Source: Chimonanthus salicifolius (Eukaryota > Streptophyta > Magnoliopsida > Laurales > Calycanthaceae). From it: a stretch of DNA of 64,000 nt. The notes below the pieces were generated by a model. It saw only the letters and a list, made by a program, of their open reading frames with translations, had not been told where the DNA came from and made no database searches. The position numbers were made by a program, and so were the translations under genes. Each line of letters begins with the position of its first letter. Position 1 is the first letter of the stretch. The DNA lies in the NCBI GenBank assembly GCA_013350335.1, contig CM023534.1:5175542-5239541 (forward strand). Direction: 5' to 3'. Shown here one piece after another: positions 1-12,699 of the stretch.

Positions 1-97
1 CACACGAATAGATTTTATATTATTTTTTCCATATTTGTCTGATTCGACCGCCACTTGAGAAGTTTGGACCGGACGACGGTCCAAATTGATACTGTCT

Positions 98-435
98 CAC
101 CTCGCACGAAATAACTTAAGTGGCAGATACTTTAGCTCAGGGGTCGAAATATCAACCGATATATATCGGTTTTTAAAGAGCATCATATCAGCCGATATCA
201 TATTGTATCGGCCTATATTTAAAAAAAAGAGGAGGAAAGAGAAAAATATCGGCCGATACCGTTTTTGTACACCTGCTTTAGCTTATAAATTAGAGGTTCC
301 AAGTTCAAGTCCCGTAGTAACTTGATGCCTTTAACTTAGAGAGCTCATGCATCCAGAGTTTTATCCAATGCTCTCATACTTTGAGAGAGATGGAGATCTT
401 CTATTTCTTCATTATATAAAAGAAAATTTGATACT
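98..435 (+). repeat. tRNA-derived SINE-like element, split by a MITE
   Basis: A tRNA-like head (CGAAATAACTTAAGTGGC, then the B-box-like AAGTTCAAGTCCC near 300-312) is followed by a non-tRNA body and an A-rich end. The same unit, better preserved and with a poly(A) tail, lies at 11031-11216 in the duplicated segment. A 138-bp hAT-type element splits the head at 138-275. Confidence 0.5.
138..275. mobile_element. hAT-type MITE, 'TATCGGCCGATA' family, copy 1
   Basis: The 138-bp element starts CAGGGGTCGAAATATC and ends TTGTACACCTG, so the termini are inverted (CAGGGGTC / CAGGTGTAC). An exact 8-bp target duplication CTTTAGCT flanks it (130-137 and 276-283). The inside is rich in GGCCGATA / TATCGGCC motifs. 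There is no coding capacity. The duplicate locus at about 11060 reads straight through without it, which is an empty site. Confidence 0.85.
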
Positions 436-549
436 GCCTCTAGTTCAATTTGACAATATAGTAATGTATTTATAACAAAATTTATTTTTAATTTTATTTT
501 TTCAATTTTCGTCCATCTCTAATTTTAGTTTGGCCAAATGCTTATGCAG

Positions 550-3500
550 ATGTACCCAGAAGGAAGAATGTCACACCATTTTCGAGAAATGCATGTTGGT
601 GATTATTTGCCTGTAAAAGGGCCTAAGGTAAAATTTATAGTTTGCATAAAATTCATGTGATTAAAAAGAGCACGAGAATTCCAAGTTTTGAATTCTAAAA
701 TCTTACTCTATCAGTTTCTAAAAATTCTCAAAAGAAAAAAAATGTTTACTACCATGCAATTTTTTACTTAAATTAGATTATTAAGGAATGAACTTCTACA
801 TAAAATGTTCCATGTAACCATCATAGGTAGAAATAGAAAACACAAAGTAAATAATTTCAAATGGTTCAGGTGTATATATAAAATATTATAAAAAAATTAG
901 TATGATTAATTAAGGGAGTCCATACAAACACTCGGATTTTCTTTCCCTACCCACCCTTTTTCAAAAACTGGGGTGAAATTACCCTTTTACCATTCCACTT
1001 CAAACCGCATAGAAGGTATTAGGAGTAAAAAAACATGATAAATATATGAAATGAAAGACAATATACGTTTTCTATATAAATCTATGAAAAATTGAGATTT
1101 AAAAAGCAAATAATTTTTTCAATGATAATAATGATCAGGGGTCAAAAAAACGGCCCGGCCGATATACAAATATCGGCCGATAAGTTTCTCTCTCCTCCAA
1201 AATTTACATTTCTCTCTCCTCCGGTATTCAAAACCGTGAAAAACCGTAACAAACCGTAACAAACCGTAAAGAACCTTGGGGAACCGCAAAAAAACGTGAA
1301 AAAACCATATCGGTTTTTGTTTTTTTTTTTAAAAATAAAATAAATTTTAAATACCAATATTTATGTATATCGGCTGATAATCGTTTTGTACGGCTGATAC
1401 ATATCGAATCGGCCGATATTGTTCGGTCTTAAAAAACCGATACATATCGGCCGATACGATATGTATCGGCCGATATTTCGACCCTAGATAATGATGAGTG
1501 TTGTACAAATTTTAAGTTTATAACTCACAAGTGCACAAACCATTTAAATAGTATAGCGTTAAGAGTGCGAGGTTGATCCTACACAGAAACTAACAAAATA
1601 TATGCAAAAACAAAATATATGAAATTGAAAAGTTGTGATTAAAAAAATATAGATCGTTAAAAATAACCTAAACATGAAAATCAAATTCCTAATTTTACAA
1701 ATATGACTTTGAATTAGTGGCATTCCATTTTTAAGAAACTAATCTAAAAATTAGAGTATCATCATCTAAATCTAAAATCTAACCAATTAATCCAATTTAA
1801 TTAAATCATAGCATGAATCTAGAATTTGTAAATAATCACAAACGAGTTTAAGAGAACAAATTAAAATGCAATCAAATCAATCTCAACCTAGTTCAAAAGA
1901 ATTTGGGAGAATTGAATAAATGAAACAAAAGAAAATAATTTAATGAATAAAAGAAAAGAATGACAAATAAAATAAAATATTCACATAATTTACAATGGAA
2001 TTGAGTCAAGTAATTAGGGTGGCATATTATCCCATTTAAATATAAAACTATGGTCTAGACTATGAAATCTTCAAGAATTATTAAATATAAATTCATGTTC
2101 TCTATTTATTAAAATTCTAATTAAGAAAATCATGATTTCTATTAAGTCAGAAATTTTCAATTCAAGCCTTAGGATTGAGCAGAATTTCTACTTTCATTTC
2201 CGAGTCTAAAAATAAGTTACTCTTAGAAAAGAGCCTTAGATCTGAAAAAGCTAAGTTCCATCGATCCTAAACGGAGTTCTACTTTCCTTGAAAACTCTTA
2301 AAATAATTTATTCCACAACATCTTAAAAAGAATTAAAATAACATAAAAACAATCACCATAAAATATTTAACAATTGGGAAAACCATAAATCTAAAGAAGC
2401 TACCATGAATTTCATTCAATTAAATTGGAAAATAAAATTAAAATGCTTTAGAGTTTTTGCTTCAAAGACATGAAATAAAAATAAAAATACAAAAACTCAC
2501 AAACAAAATTTGAATATTCATTTCTCTTCCAGTCTTCTAAGCCTCAAATCCTTGCACAAAAATCCATTCAATCGTATGACACATACATAGAGTGGAAAAT
2601 CCAATTAAGATTTGGATTTTTTCTTTTGATGACTCATCCCATTCCAAATCCCAAATTTTTTTCATTTTTTCTAGCCTCATACGGTTGTTCCTTATGTTAT
2701 GCCCATACCATCTTCCCAATAATGCTCCATACGATTGTTGCACATGGAATTTGGAGAAGTTTTTTACACAAGTCTCTCTTCCAAAAATCTCTTTTCAAAG
2801 TCAAATCCACCTCATTTGAATTCCTTGATAGCCTTGTACCAATATTGCAATCCTTTCCTTTGCTTCACGATTTTGTCATTCGAATTTTTGATGGGCCCCA
2901 TTTTAATTTTGCTTGCCACATCACCAATTTTGCAATTAGACAATTTTGACTTGGATTTTTGGCTTCAGTCTGGCTCATTCGAATTCATTGGGATTTGGCT
3001 AATGGACTCTGACGTCAATTGATCTTGGACTTCATACTTGGATTAGATCAGTGGGCCCATTTATAAATTTCCACCACCTTTACAATTTAACATAGTCTAA
3101 AAATTATTATTATAATTCAAACTCTAATATCCAGATCTGAATTATAAAAATTTACATTAATTCTAAAATCAAATTAGGTGCTAAAAATTACAAATTTTCC
3201 AGAAATAGCATTTATGGCCCACTTTCTACAATTTTCTTCAATTTTTATTCTAATCTTGTATTCACCAAAATACACTACAAAACTCAAAAACTCCATCATC
3301 TAATATATGCAAATCAAAGGCTAACTAATCCAAAATTAAAGTTAAAATGGTCATTTTCAATGCTCAACAATGAGAAATTATGCATAATATAGATTTTAGG
3401 CAGAACCAACTTAGCTCGTCCACTCAACAAAATCTAGAGTGCAAACGAGTTCTTGATCAAAGATATTCATGGTGAAATACAATGATTTCTTCCAGACTTG

Positions 3501-5291
3501 GTATATTAAAACAAATATAAAAATCAATCAGTTGTGATATTAGAATCAGTTGTGATTTCTTCCACACACCACGTAATTTTACGGAAAGTGGTTATTTGAG
3601 ATGGAACAGGATTCAAACTCAGGACTCCTACTTAACGCTTCCATTGACGAGTTACAATCCATCACTCCAACCTCTTAAAATTAGTTTAAGTTAGTTGTGA
3701 TAGTAGATTAGGTAATGTTCTTTTTCTTCTTCTTCATTATTTCTTGATGGATTGATTTAGGGGCGTTACAAATATCGACCTGGCCAAGTCAGAGCATTTG
3801 GGATGCTTGCTGGAGGATCTGGTATTACTCCAATGTTCCAAGTAAGTAAACACTGATATAGATTCTTGATACGTGACATATAAAGCCTAATTTATATACA
3901 TTTCTGCATATGTTCTTATTATTTTGAGGTTATTATATACATTTACTCATATCTTCATGGCTGCAAGTTAGATCACTAGAGCAATATTGGAGAATCCAAA
4001 AGATAAAACTAATGTGCATCTCATCTATGCAAATGTCACATTAGAAGACATTCTTCTCAAGGTAACTCCCACCTAAATCTCTCTCTCGTATATATATTTG
4101 TTTCAATGCGTCTTTTTTTTTTTTAAAGTCCAAGATATCGAGGCCTCTTAGAATACTTGACTAAGTCGTTGGGACATATGCAAACCTCCCTATTCACGCA
4201 CATGAAATTAGAAGAAAAAAAGATAAATATTATACAAAATAAGAAAAAAATCTCATTTTCTAATAAGGTTGAAAGTGACAAAAAACCCTAAAAGTGTTGA
4301 CAGATGAGAGGCGAGTTTGGAGAAGGTGGAAGCAAGTAAGCTTCATGTGTTTAAATATTATCAAATTCAAATTCCATTAATGTGACTTGTAATTCATAAA
4401 GGCATTCATGCGAAGGAAAATGATATCAACATTGTCAAGCGTTAATCTTGTCTTTTTGTCTACTCGTCATCATTATAAAAAGCACGAGTGTTTCATATTT
4501 TCGTAATTTTTTATATTTATTTTTAACTGTGATCATTTATTATGTATTTATAATGTATTAACTTTACAGTCAAGATTAAAACTTATTATATCGAACTATG
4601 AGTAAAAACAATTCCATCAATGATTCAAGCTCAATAACATTAACTAATACAATTTTGTTTTTACAGGAAGAGATGGAAGCCTTTGCTTCTAAATATCCGA
4701 ATCGGTTCAAAGTCTATTACGTGCTCAATCAGGTCTTTTGCAGCTCTCTTTCTCCATAAAAGGAATTTCAATTCAAATCTCCAACTTATGAATCTGCCAA
4801 CCCTTTTACACAGAAATTAGGATGATTAAGGAACTAAATCACCCCTATTTTTCACACATTCAAGGAACCAAATTATGTTTTACTGTTTAGAATTAGGGTT
4901 TTTAAAAAAAAAAAAAAAAACACACTTCAAGCAATGATCAATAGCCCTTTTTTTACCATCCTCTAACCTGTGATCATTTAATAACTTTTAGCCACCTGAA
5001 GTATGGAATGGGGGCGTGGGCTTTGTGACAAAGGAAATGATTCAAATCCATTGTCCATCACCTGCACCAGACATCCAGGTATATCTTGCAAAAAAAGAGA
5101 ATAGATTTACTTTTATTACCTTCCTAATTTGACATTTGAGTCCAGTTTATCATCATAACTATGATTTTAGCATTAAACTCAGACCATGTGATTGACAGAT
5201 CTTGAGGTGTGGCCCTCCCCCTATGAACAAGGCCATGGCTACTCACCTTGATTCACTGGGATACACAAAGGAGATGCAATTTGAGTTCTGA
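550..5291 (+). CDS. CBR1: NADH-cytochrome b5 reductase, C-terminal part (5' exons lie before the window)
   Basis: Six exons join in frame: 550-627, 3761-3841, 3972-4061, 4667-4732, 4992-5078 and 5199-5291 (TGA), giving 164 residues, the C-terminal part of a protein usually near 280. Visible marks are GRMSHHFREM (flavin-domain side), LAGGSGITPMFQ (NADH/FAD-binding loop), HLIYANVT, PPEVWNGGVGFV, CGPPPMNKAM (nucleotide-binding CGPP motif) and the terminal EMQFEF. All introns are GT-AG and phase 0. In this family the enzyme passes electrons from NADH through FAD to cytochrome b5 at the ER membrane, feeding fatty-acid desaturases and other oxidases. The acceptor before 550 joins exons upstream of the window, so the ATG at 550 is not the start. 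The 3.1-kb intron 628-3760 is swollen by repeats. A dead copy of the first exon lies at 11339. Confidence 0.93.
1136..1487. mobile_element. hAT-type MITE, 'TATCGGCCGATA' family, copy 2
   Basis: The 352-bp element has ends CAGGGGTC...GACCCTAG and an exact 8-bp target duplication ATAATGAT at 1128-1135 and 1488-1495. Both ends carry tandem ATCGGCCGAT palindromes; the centre has repeated AACCGTAA units. No transposase is present. It sits in the large CBR1 intron. Confidence 0.88.
3560..3685 (-). repeat. tRNA-derived SINE-like fragment
   Basis: Read on the minus strand, GAGTTTGAATCC (3609-3620) fits a pol III B box and TTGGAGTGATGG about 50 bases upstream is a weak A box. No tail or target duplication is clear. 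It lies inside the CBR1 intron. Confidence 0.35.
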
Positions 5292-6097
5292 AAATTTCTT
5301 TTCCTTTCTCTAATAATTTCTATTGATGTACGTAAATGTATACAGTGTGAAAATCACATCAGTAACACTTACACTTGCTTTCACATGAATGCAAAGTGCA
5401 TAATGAGTGTTTTAAGAATCAAATTGAACAATGCAATTCAACTTTATTGAACTTGAATCAGTCCTTAAGGTGATACTGCTTGTCCATACTATTATAATTA
5501 TTTATTTTTTAATTTTCTATCATTCTCTTTCATTAGAAAGACCATTTTTAATTGCTTGCTATAATAATATTATAGTCAAACCATGATTTTCATTTTTTAT
5601 ATCTTTAATAATTTAATTTTATAATCTAACAATGTAGACTATAAAAACGGTTTGATTAATGGTCTGATTTCTAAAATATTACTTTAGTTGTTGTGTAATA
5701 GAGTAACTTCTATAGAGATCCACTACTTGATATTATATTACAAGACGGTCAGACTTTAATGGCCCTTATACTACTCAAACCATTATCAAATGATAATTAT
5801 TCTAAAAATTCAAGAATAAAATTTTGAATCCACCCTCATAAAGGAAAGGATTACATAGAAAAGAATAGTGCAAAAATTTGTATTGAGAAATAGAAGAAAT
5901 AGAAAGATGAAGAGTACAGATAACAACCATATGATTAAGAATTAAGGTCTAAATAGAACATAACCGGTAAGAAAACTATTTCCACTCACTATTATCAAGA
6001 GGATAATAAAAAAGCTTGAGCAGCAAGACCATTAGTAGCGAATTAATTGTTTGGAAATAGAAAATTCTAAATTCCTAATTGCAACCTCTTGGGATCA
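5292..6097. other. Convergent intergenic region between CBR1 and the NAC gene
   Basis: AT-rich sequence between two convergent stop codons, holding both 3' untranslated regions. The part from about 5450 reappears at about 11993 in the second segment, marking where the duplicate resumes after losing the CBR1 exons. No further gene is visible. Confidence 0.6.
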
Positions 6098-8836
6098 TTA
6101 GTTGAGGCCTTGGTGGAACCTTTTTCTGCGCTTTTGATTCATATCTGTATCTTCATCTTTGAACGCTGCATTACACTGCTCAAAAATAATTCTCTCATGG
6201 GCATCAAACTGTGATGATAAATGATAACTTTCTTGAGTAGGTAAGTAAAGACCATCCTCATTCATGCTTGTGTTGAGTGGGTAGGGAAAATATTTGCTCC
6301 CCATCATATTGATTTCATCAGAAAAATAAGGGTTAGATTCGACGAACTGATCACACATTCCATATCCCATGCTCATATTGTTGTCCAGGTGATTGTTGAA
6401 TACCTCTCTTTGGTTAGAATACCATGAGTTTAATGGAGAGATTGGGTTGATTATGGTTTCACTGGGGAAATTGAACAATTCTACAGATTCACCTTGCCCC
6501 ATTGTTTGTGGCATTTGGTTGTATTCATAGACTTTGGGAATGTCAACTTGGTTGATCAATGGCAAGTTTTCTTCAGGCATGGCCATCACTTCTGTGGTCT
6601 TTGGATGTTCATCTTTTGTAGGTGCACGTTTGCTACTTGGCTTCTTATAAATTCGGCACAAAACCCAATCATCTAACTACAGAGATAGAAACAAATTCAA
6701 AGAAAAACATGTTATGAGATGAAGGAAAATCTAGAAATCAACCAAGTCAATATCTACAAAATGCTTCAAGTAATGAATGAATAAAACTTAAGAAAAGGAC
6801 ATTCAAGTATTGAAGAAGAACATCAAGACATGAAGTTTTTCAACCATTAAAGCATGAGAAATGCAGATGAATTTACGACATACCCTCATGCTCATGCTAT
6901 CCCTTTTACGAGGCTTGTCGAGGGTCTCAGAAACCCTAAATTCTTGCATGATCCACATACTTTTCTCTCCATTTGGTGGCTTTCCTCTGTAGAAGACGAG
7001 AGCCTTCCTAACTCCCACTTGCTTGCCATTGCTCTTGATTGACTTGTCAGCTCCCGTAGCCTTCCAGTATCCATCTCCAGCTGCCCGATTTGGACGAGTC
7101 CCGTTTTTATATTTTCTATCTCTGGGTGTGAAGAAAAACCACTCTTTCTTCTCACTAGCATCAGAACTCGCTATTTAAATCAAGAAGCATTCAAAACATA
7201 TAGATAGAAATTAGTCAATAAATAATTATTAATTAAAGAGAAAACCCTCGAGATAATGGTTTAAATGAATACACACAAAAAACTAAATGTAACGTCTTCA
7301 ATTGGAGAGAATATAAAAGGTAAAACTAGAACAAACACCACATGGTGTAGTTGTTGAACTCCAACCATATTGGATCAAAGGGGGGGGTATAAATAAAAAT
7401 TAAACTATTTGAGAATTTCCTTATTCATCTCAACATTTTACAGTTAATAATAAAATGTATATAGTTGTGGAAAACTGATTTTTTTTTTTCTTTTATCACC
7501 ATTTATGCGTTCAATATGGTTGTAATAGAAAGATTTTCTTTGATTTACATGTGACATTTAAATCATGTATGGTGCCACATTGAACAATTTACAAGTCACT
7601 TCAGTGCCATTATTTAGTTTTTGTATACAATCAAATTCAATGTATAAAACTAGATAGGTCCAGTACTTCAAGTCCTCAGACACGAACTGTTTTCTTTATA
7701 ATAAAAGAAATTAAATTTATATTTTTATTCATTTTGTCTTGATTTAAATGGTAAAAAGGTATAATAATATCCCTGTAATTAAAAATACATGTTCTTTTTT
7801 CAGACCATTCTATCATTTGGTTTTAAGCACGGTTTGGATTTCATAAATATTGATTCGGATCAAATTAGGTTTTAAGAAATCCAACTCGACCCGACCCGAT
7901 TTCAGCCCTAGATTTTACCCCTTTTTTTATTTATAAAAGAATGACCAGAAAATTCAATATAAATAAAGGGGAGTTAAAGAACCATTTAAAATAAGAGCAT
8001 TTAACATTGGTATCTCAATGGTTAAATGGAGTCACCAAAACAAACAAGAACTCCTCATTTATTTTCAACTGCTCTTACATAGTTATAACCTCATTTTTAA
8101 ATATTTCATCATTACAACCGTTCTCTGCAACCTTCATACATTTACACTGCAATGCATGTATTACAAGTTACAGCAATGATGGAAGTAAGACTCCCCATGT
8201 ATAAGTAAGACCATTGACAAGCTACATTTATTAAGATAAATTTATTCCAGACTGTTGGTCTAATTCCAAAAGCACAAGCCAATCAACAACTCATACGGGT
8301 TACGGGTTAACTCTGAAGGATTAATTTGATGGTCAATTCTCATCTTTATTTATACGAAATATTGGCATCAAGCTCCCCTCAATACGAAAATGATCACTCT
8401 TCAGAATTTGTACCCTATTTATGATGCGAAAAAAATTTAAATGAGAAGCTTCGATACCTTAGTATTAAAAAAGAGAGAACCCATGCAGATTATGAAAGAG
8501 AGAGAGAGTACATGCAATATCATAAAGAATGCTCTAATAATAATCAATGAGGGGTAAAATGCCATTAAAATGCTCTAATAATAATCAGTGAGGGGTAATA
8601 ATCAATCAGACGATACCTATGAGATCTTCTGGATTGTAATCATAGAGATTAACATCTTTAATCTTTTGACAAGGCAAAGGGCGGTTGGAAACCTTGTTGC
8701 AGAGGTAATGAACTATAAGTTCTTCATCAGTTGGGCAAAATCGGTATCCCACCGGAAAAGAGAGGGTGGAATACTGAATATTGTGGTTGATTTCCGTCAC
8801 CTGAACAGTATCTCTAATAGGATCCCAACTTTCCAT
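6098..8836 (-). CDS. NAC-domain transcription factor, upstream copy (NAC-A)
   Basis: Three exons on the minus strand: 8836-8617, 7170-6884 and 6676-6098, joined to 361 residues. ATG at 8836 follows an A-rich leader. The NAC domain covers about residues 25-182: subdomain [54 protein letters not shown] and [28 protein letters not shown] with WIMQEFRV, and [13 protein letters not shown]. Intron 2 splits the domain before subdomain E, as is usual for NAC genes. The C-terminal 180 residues are the variable activation region, rich in Asn, Met and acidic residues, ending in a basic NQKRRKRF stretch. No membrane anchor is seen. NAC proteins act in the nucleus, binding CACG-type sites; the cysteine in [11 protein letters not shown] marks a divergent group that I do not place further. 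Confidence 0.93.
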
Positions 8837-9487
8837 TCTGCTTCTGCTTCTTGAAGAAGGAAAGTAAGAGGACTTTCAAGATTTCCAATTCCAGAGAAAC
8901 ACGGAAATAGTTATTATAATATACATGGAGGATATGTGCCAGCTGTACTGGGAGCGGATATAGCCGCCGCCATTCTTTCTTCTCCGATTTGGGATAGAAT
9001 CCTTGATTTTCGCCTATCCGCTCGCTGCTGAATTTCAGTCAAACTAGATCACTCAAATTACATGGTATGGCAGATCCCTAACTGTGGCCACCAACTCGAC
9101 GGTTTCATTGATTGAAGTAATCACTGTCCTGAGAAGCTTATCCTTGATGGTAACAAGGATCTGAGTGCTGATACAAAGCCCATTTTATCATTTCAAAATT
9201 TTTAACTATTTAAAACTTATTTTAGTACCAATCATATTAGGTTTAATTTTTTTTAAAAAAAAATTGTTTTGAATTGTTATGTACCTTTATCAAAATGAAT
9301 AAACCTTTTTAAGAATAAAATTTAATGTTTAAGTATATCTAGAAAATAATTTTGTTTTACATGATTAGTGGCCTCAAGATTTGCATCGTAAAATCCACTC
9401 ATTGAACAAATTGTCTCTCCATGCAATTTTTTTTTGAAAAGAATAATGTATGCTAATTGGTTCATTGCTGTTTATGAGTGAAGTTAG

Positions 9488-9905
9488 AGTTGAAACTTGG
9501 TCAGGTTTTAATTCAACCAATATGACCCGATTCAAGAAATTAAGTGGGTTGGGTTTTATATTTTTACAATTATGGTCAGGTTAGGGTTGAAAGAAAAAAA
9601 TTCAAATTAACTTTGGATGGGGTCAAGTCAAGCTCTTCTTGAAATTGACCCGACTCGACGCACTAAAAAAAATTAATATGAAATCGGATGCCCTAGTAGG
9701 CTCGAGTCCTAACTCGACGCACTCAAAAAAATTAATATGAAATTGGATGCCCTAGTCTGCTCTGGTCAGGCCAGCACTCGGGTTGAGTCGAATCAACAAT
9801 TCAGGTCAAGTTGAGTTGGACAATTCGAATCAACTCAAATTGAGTTTAATAATTTTTTATATGAGTTATGTTGAATTTATTAAAACTTCGCCCGTCTCTT
9901 TAATC
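9488..9905. repeat. GGGTC-rich insertion absent from the paralogous segment
   Basis: Comparing 9450-9985 with 15490-15585 shows the flanks align but this roughly 420-bp stretch is only in the first segment. It is rich in GACCCGA and TCGAGT motifs like the family at 18952 and 31682, and starts TAGAGTTGAAACTTGG. I could not find a clean terminal inverted repeat on the right or an exact target duplication, so the borders are approximate. Confidence 0.45.
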
Positions 9906-10079
9906 TTGAGTATATAGAAGAAAAAGAAATACCTACAGTAAACTTTGTATTTAAGGTTGTTCTTTCAAACAAATGGGTATACAGTTCTCACTCGTGGAGT
10001 TACATGAATTGGAGTTAAATGCTTAGTGAAATTTGAGAAGAATTTCTCAAGGTTGGAGTTACATGATAATGTAGTTCAA

Positions 10080-10440
10080 CAAATTTTGTCCAATATATGC
10101 CAATCATGATAACGCAGCGGGAGCAAGATCCATTGGGGGACGACAGCGAACTCGGCAAACAAAACTGGAACAACGAACGAATATATGACTGGTGTGTTGG
10201 GAGAAAAAACATTTTCCCGACCACACAGAAAATTACATATAAAAAAGAAATTAAAAAAGAGAAAATCAAACACAAAGACATAGATTTTTGTGGTTCCCCT
10301 TCGGTGATCTACAGATTTAATATCAAATCCATGAATGCTGAAAGGCAAAAATAGAAGTAAAGATAGCTCTTACTTTTGCTACAATTTTCTCTACTCTCCC
10401 TCTCAAATTCTCTGACGCAGGGTAAATTAATTCTACATCC
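10080..10440 (-). repeat. Probable LTR-retrotransposon remnant
   Basis: Read on the minus strand, the region resembles a copia-type LTR end (CCACAAAAATCTATGTC...TTTGTGTTTGATTTTCTC) followed by a stretch that includes CGCTGCGTTATCATG near where a primer-binding site would be. The ends are not clear and no coding sequence is left. Confidence 0.3.
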
Positions 10441-11030
10441 ACTTTACCACTTTAATTTAAAATTGTATCGAGTCAAATGACTTAAACGAATTTTTTTACT
10501 CAATTTAGAAAAACTTGATCAAACTTGTCGACTTGATAAACTCAACGTCTTACCGAGTTGAGTTAACTTGGACTTAGTTGTCTAGGTTTCTTCGAGTTTT
10601 AGACTATCTTCTAGACCATTCTAAGGTATAATTTATATTGGTCAATGTTTATTATTTTAAATGTGGGGAAATAATAATCTTTGAAAGACGATATTAATGT
10701 CATAGAATTTTCTGAAAGGGTTAAAACTTTCTCCTAGAGCCAAGCCCACCTCCATGATCACATATTGCATTGAGATGGGCCTACGAGAAGTTGGCCCAGC
10801 TAGCAAAGTAAAAGACCATTTTGGACAGTGAAGTCCAGAAATTGACCAATTTGATCGTATCTCATACTATCCCATTAGACAAAATTAGTCAATCAATGGT
10901 TTTGACTAATTGCTTGACCAAGTAAACATTATTTTACAGATGAATAGGTTTTATATTATTTTTTCGAGCTTTGATTGGCTAGTTGAGAAGTTTGGACCAG
11001 ATTACTATCTAAATTGATATTGTCTCACAG

Positions 11031-11216
11031 TTGCACAGAGTAGTTTAATTGACAGGCACTTTAGATTACGAATCAAAGGCCCTAAGTTCGAGTCTTGTAG
11101 TCACTCGGTGCCCATGACTTACAGGGAGCTTCGTGCATCTGAAATTTTATCTAATACTCTCGTATTAAAAAAGAGGTAGGGGTCTTAAATTTCTTCATTA
11201 ATAAAAAAAAAAAAAA
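11031..11216 (+). mobile_element. tRNA-derived SINE with poly(A) tail
   Basis: The A-box-like TAGTTTAATTGAC (11041-11053) and B-box-like AAGTTCGAGTC (11084-11094) are about 40 bases apart, as in a tRNA-derived pol III promoter. A non-tRNA body follows, then a run of 14 A at 11203-11216. The body is shared with 98-435, so the insertion came before the segmental duplication. Confidence 0.55.
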
Positions 11217-11338
11217 TTGATAATAGCTCTGATTCTGTTTGACAACATAGTTATGTATTTGTATTATAAATTTATTTTTAATTTTATTCTTTCAATTTTC
11301 ATTTCATCTAAGTGCAGTTTGGCCACACACTTATGCAG

Positions 11339-11415
11339 ATGACCCAAATGGAAGAATGTCGCACCATTTTCGAGAAACGCATGTTGGTGATTATTTTCCT
11401 GTAAAAGGGCCTCAG
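11339..11415 (+). pseudogene. Frameshifted CBR1 exon relic
   Basis: The 77 bases match the 78-base CBR1 exon at 550-627, including the flanking TATGCAG acceptor and the GTAAAA donor, but one base is missing just after the first codon. The reading frame of the GRMSHHFRE motif is therefore lost. The five following exons are absent; only pieces of their introns remain. This is a dead 3' fragment left by the segmental duplication. Confidence 0.88.
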
Positions 11416-12245
11416 GTAAAAATTTATACTTTATATAAAATTCATGTCATCAAAAAGAGCATCGGAACATCAAATTTCTAAAATTCTCAAAATAAAAAAA
11501 GGATAATTAGGAGAAAAACAGATAACTATTATAAAAAATAGAGTTCGTATTGAATTAGGATTCTAAGTTTGTGTTAATCTTTGATTAAAATATGTATTTG
11601 GCTTAATATTAGATTTAGAGTTTAAGTTTATCTGAAATTACTTCAATTGTCGAGGAAAGATCTCAAACATTCATACTCATTGTAAGATGATATGAAGGAA
11701 ATTGTTCGGACTATTTTTATAACAAGCAAACACTGATCTTTTGATTTTGTTTACTTGTCACTATTAAAAAAAAAAATCAATGTTCTATATTTTCATAAAT
11801 TTTGACAATTTATTTTAACTAAGATAATTTATTATATATTTATGACGTGTTAACTGTACTGTTGAAACATATATCGAACTAGGAGTAAAAACAATTCGGT
11901 CAATGATTCAAACTTAATAAGATTGACTAATACAATTTTGCTTTTGCAAAAATGAAACAACAGTTAATTTTGGGTTCTTGACTTGATTAAAATTGAATCA
12001 GTCCTTGAGGTGATTCTGTTTGTCCATACTATTATATTTATTTATTTATTTGTTTTCTATAATTATCTTTCATTAAAAATACGATTTTCATTGTTTGCTA
12101 TTATAATATTATAGTTAAAAAATGATTTTCTTTTTTTATTTAAACAGAATTATTTTTATAATGTAATAATTTATTATTTCATGTTATATCAAGGTTTAAA
12201 ACAGGACAAACTGATTTAAACTAGCAGTAAAACATAATAAAACCC

Positions 12246-12610
12246 AAACAAGTTTTTTTTTTTTTAAGGTTATAAGGTGACAAGAGAATAGTACAAGTAC
12301 AAAATATTAAACTAAGACTTAGACCAAATACAGCAAAGCATATATAAAACCACATCAACTGTCAAACCCACAAAGCACACCCCTAAGCCTCCACAAGGTG
12401 ACTCATAGGTGAAAGACACCATTGAATGTAGTATTTACACCCAATTTCGCATAAAAATCTACACATGAAGTTGGCTATTCGGCTGGCTTGCTAAAAAGAC
12501 ACCTCTAGACCTTTACGTAGACTCTTAATTTCCCTCATCATCGTCATCAATCTCCATAGAGGTTGTTTTCTTCCCTTAACCCATTTTATCACATTCATCA
12601 ATCCCCTCCT
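12246..12610 (-). mobile_element. 5'-truncated LINE end, poly(A) on the minus strand
   Basis: Read on the minus strand, this ends in a run of about 15 A (T-run near 12249-12264) preceded by sequence like the end of an L1 RNase H region (a SRIANFMCRFLCEIGCKY-like frame with stops). The first segment lacks it at the matching place near 5625. A target duplication is not obvious. Confidence 0.5.
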
Positions 12611-12699
12611 ATTATTAAAACTGTAATAAAAATGATTTGATTAATGGTTTGATTTTTAAAATATTACTTTAGTTGTTGTGTAACCACTACTAGATAGTA

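Larger units (their letters stand above)
628..3760 (+). other. Large CBR1 intron filled with repeats
   Basis: This 3.1-kb intron holds a hAT-type MITE (1136-1487) and a SINE-like piece on the minus strand (about 3560-3685). Between about 1500 and 3530 lies an AT-rich stretch that begins with a CACAAGTGCAC / GCGAGGTTGATCC motif and looks like part of a dispersed plant repeat. Open frames at 2537-3022 have no recognisable protein content. Only about the first 100 bases and the stretch after about 4400 have counterparts in the downstream duplicate. Confidence 0.5.
8837..10934. other. Intergenic region upstream of NAC-A
   Basis: Holds the NAC-A promoter and 5' leader. About 9488-9905 is a GGGTC/CGACC-rich insertion that the second segment lacks at its matching site near 15525. 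An LTR-like fragment lies at 10080-10440. Homology between the two segments fades near 9985. The open frames at 10015-10354 lie inside the LTR-like fragment and are not genes. Confidence 0.5.

Noticed and set aside
2537..3022. Open frames of 68-107 codons in the large CBR1 intron
   Set aside because: Overlapping frames on both strands without conserved motifs, in repeat-like DNA.
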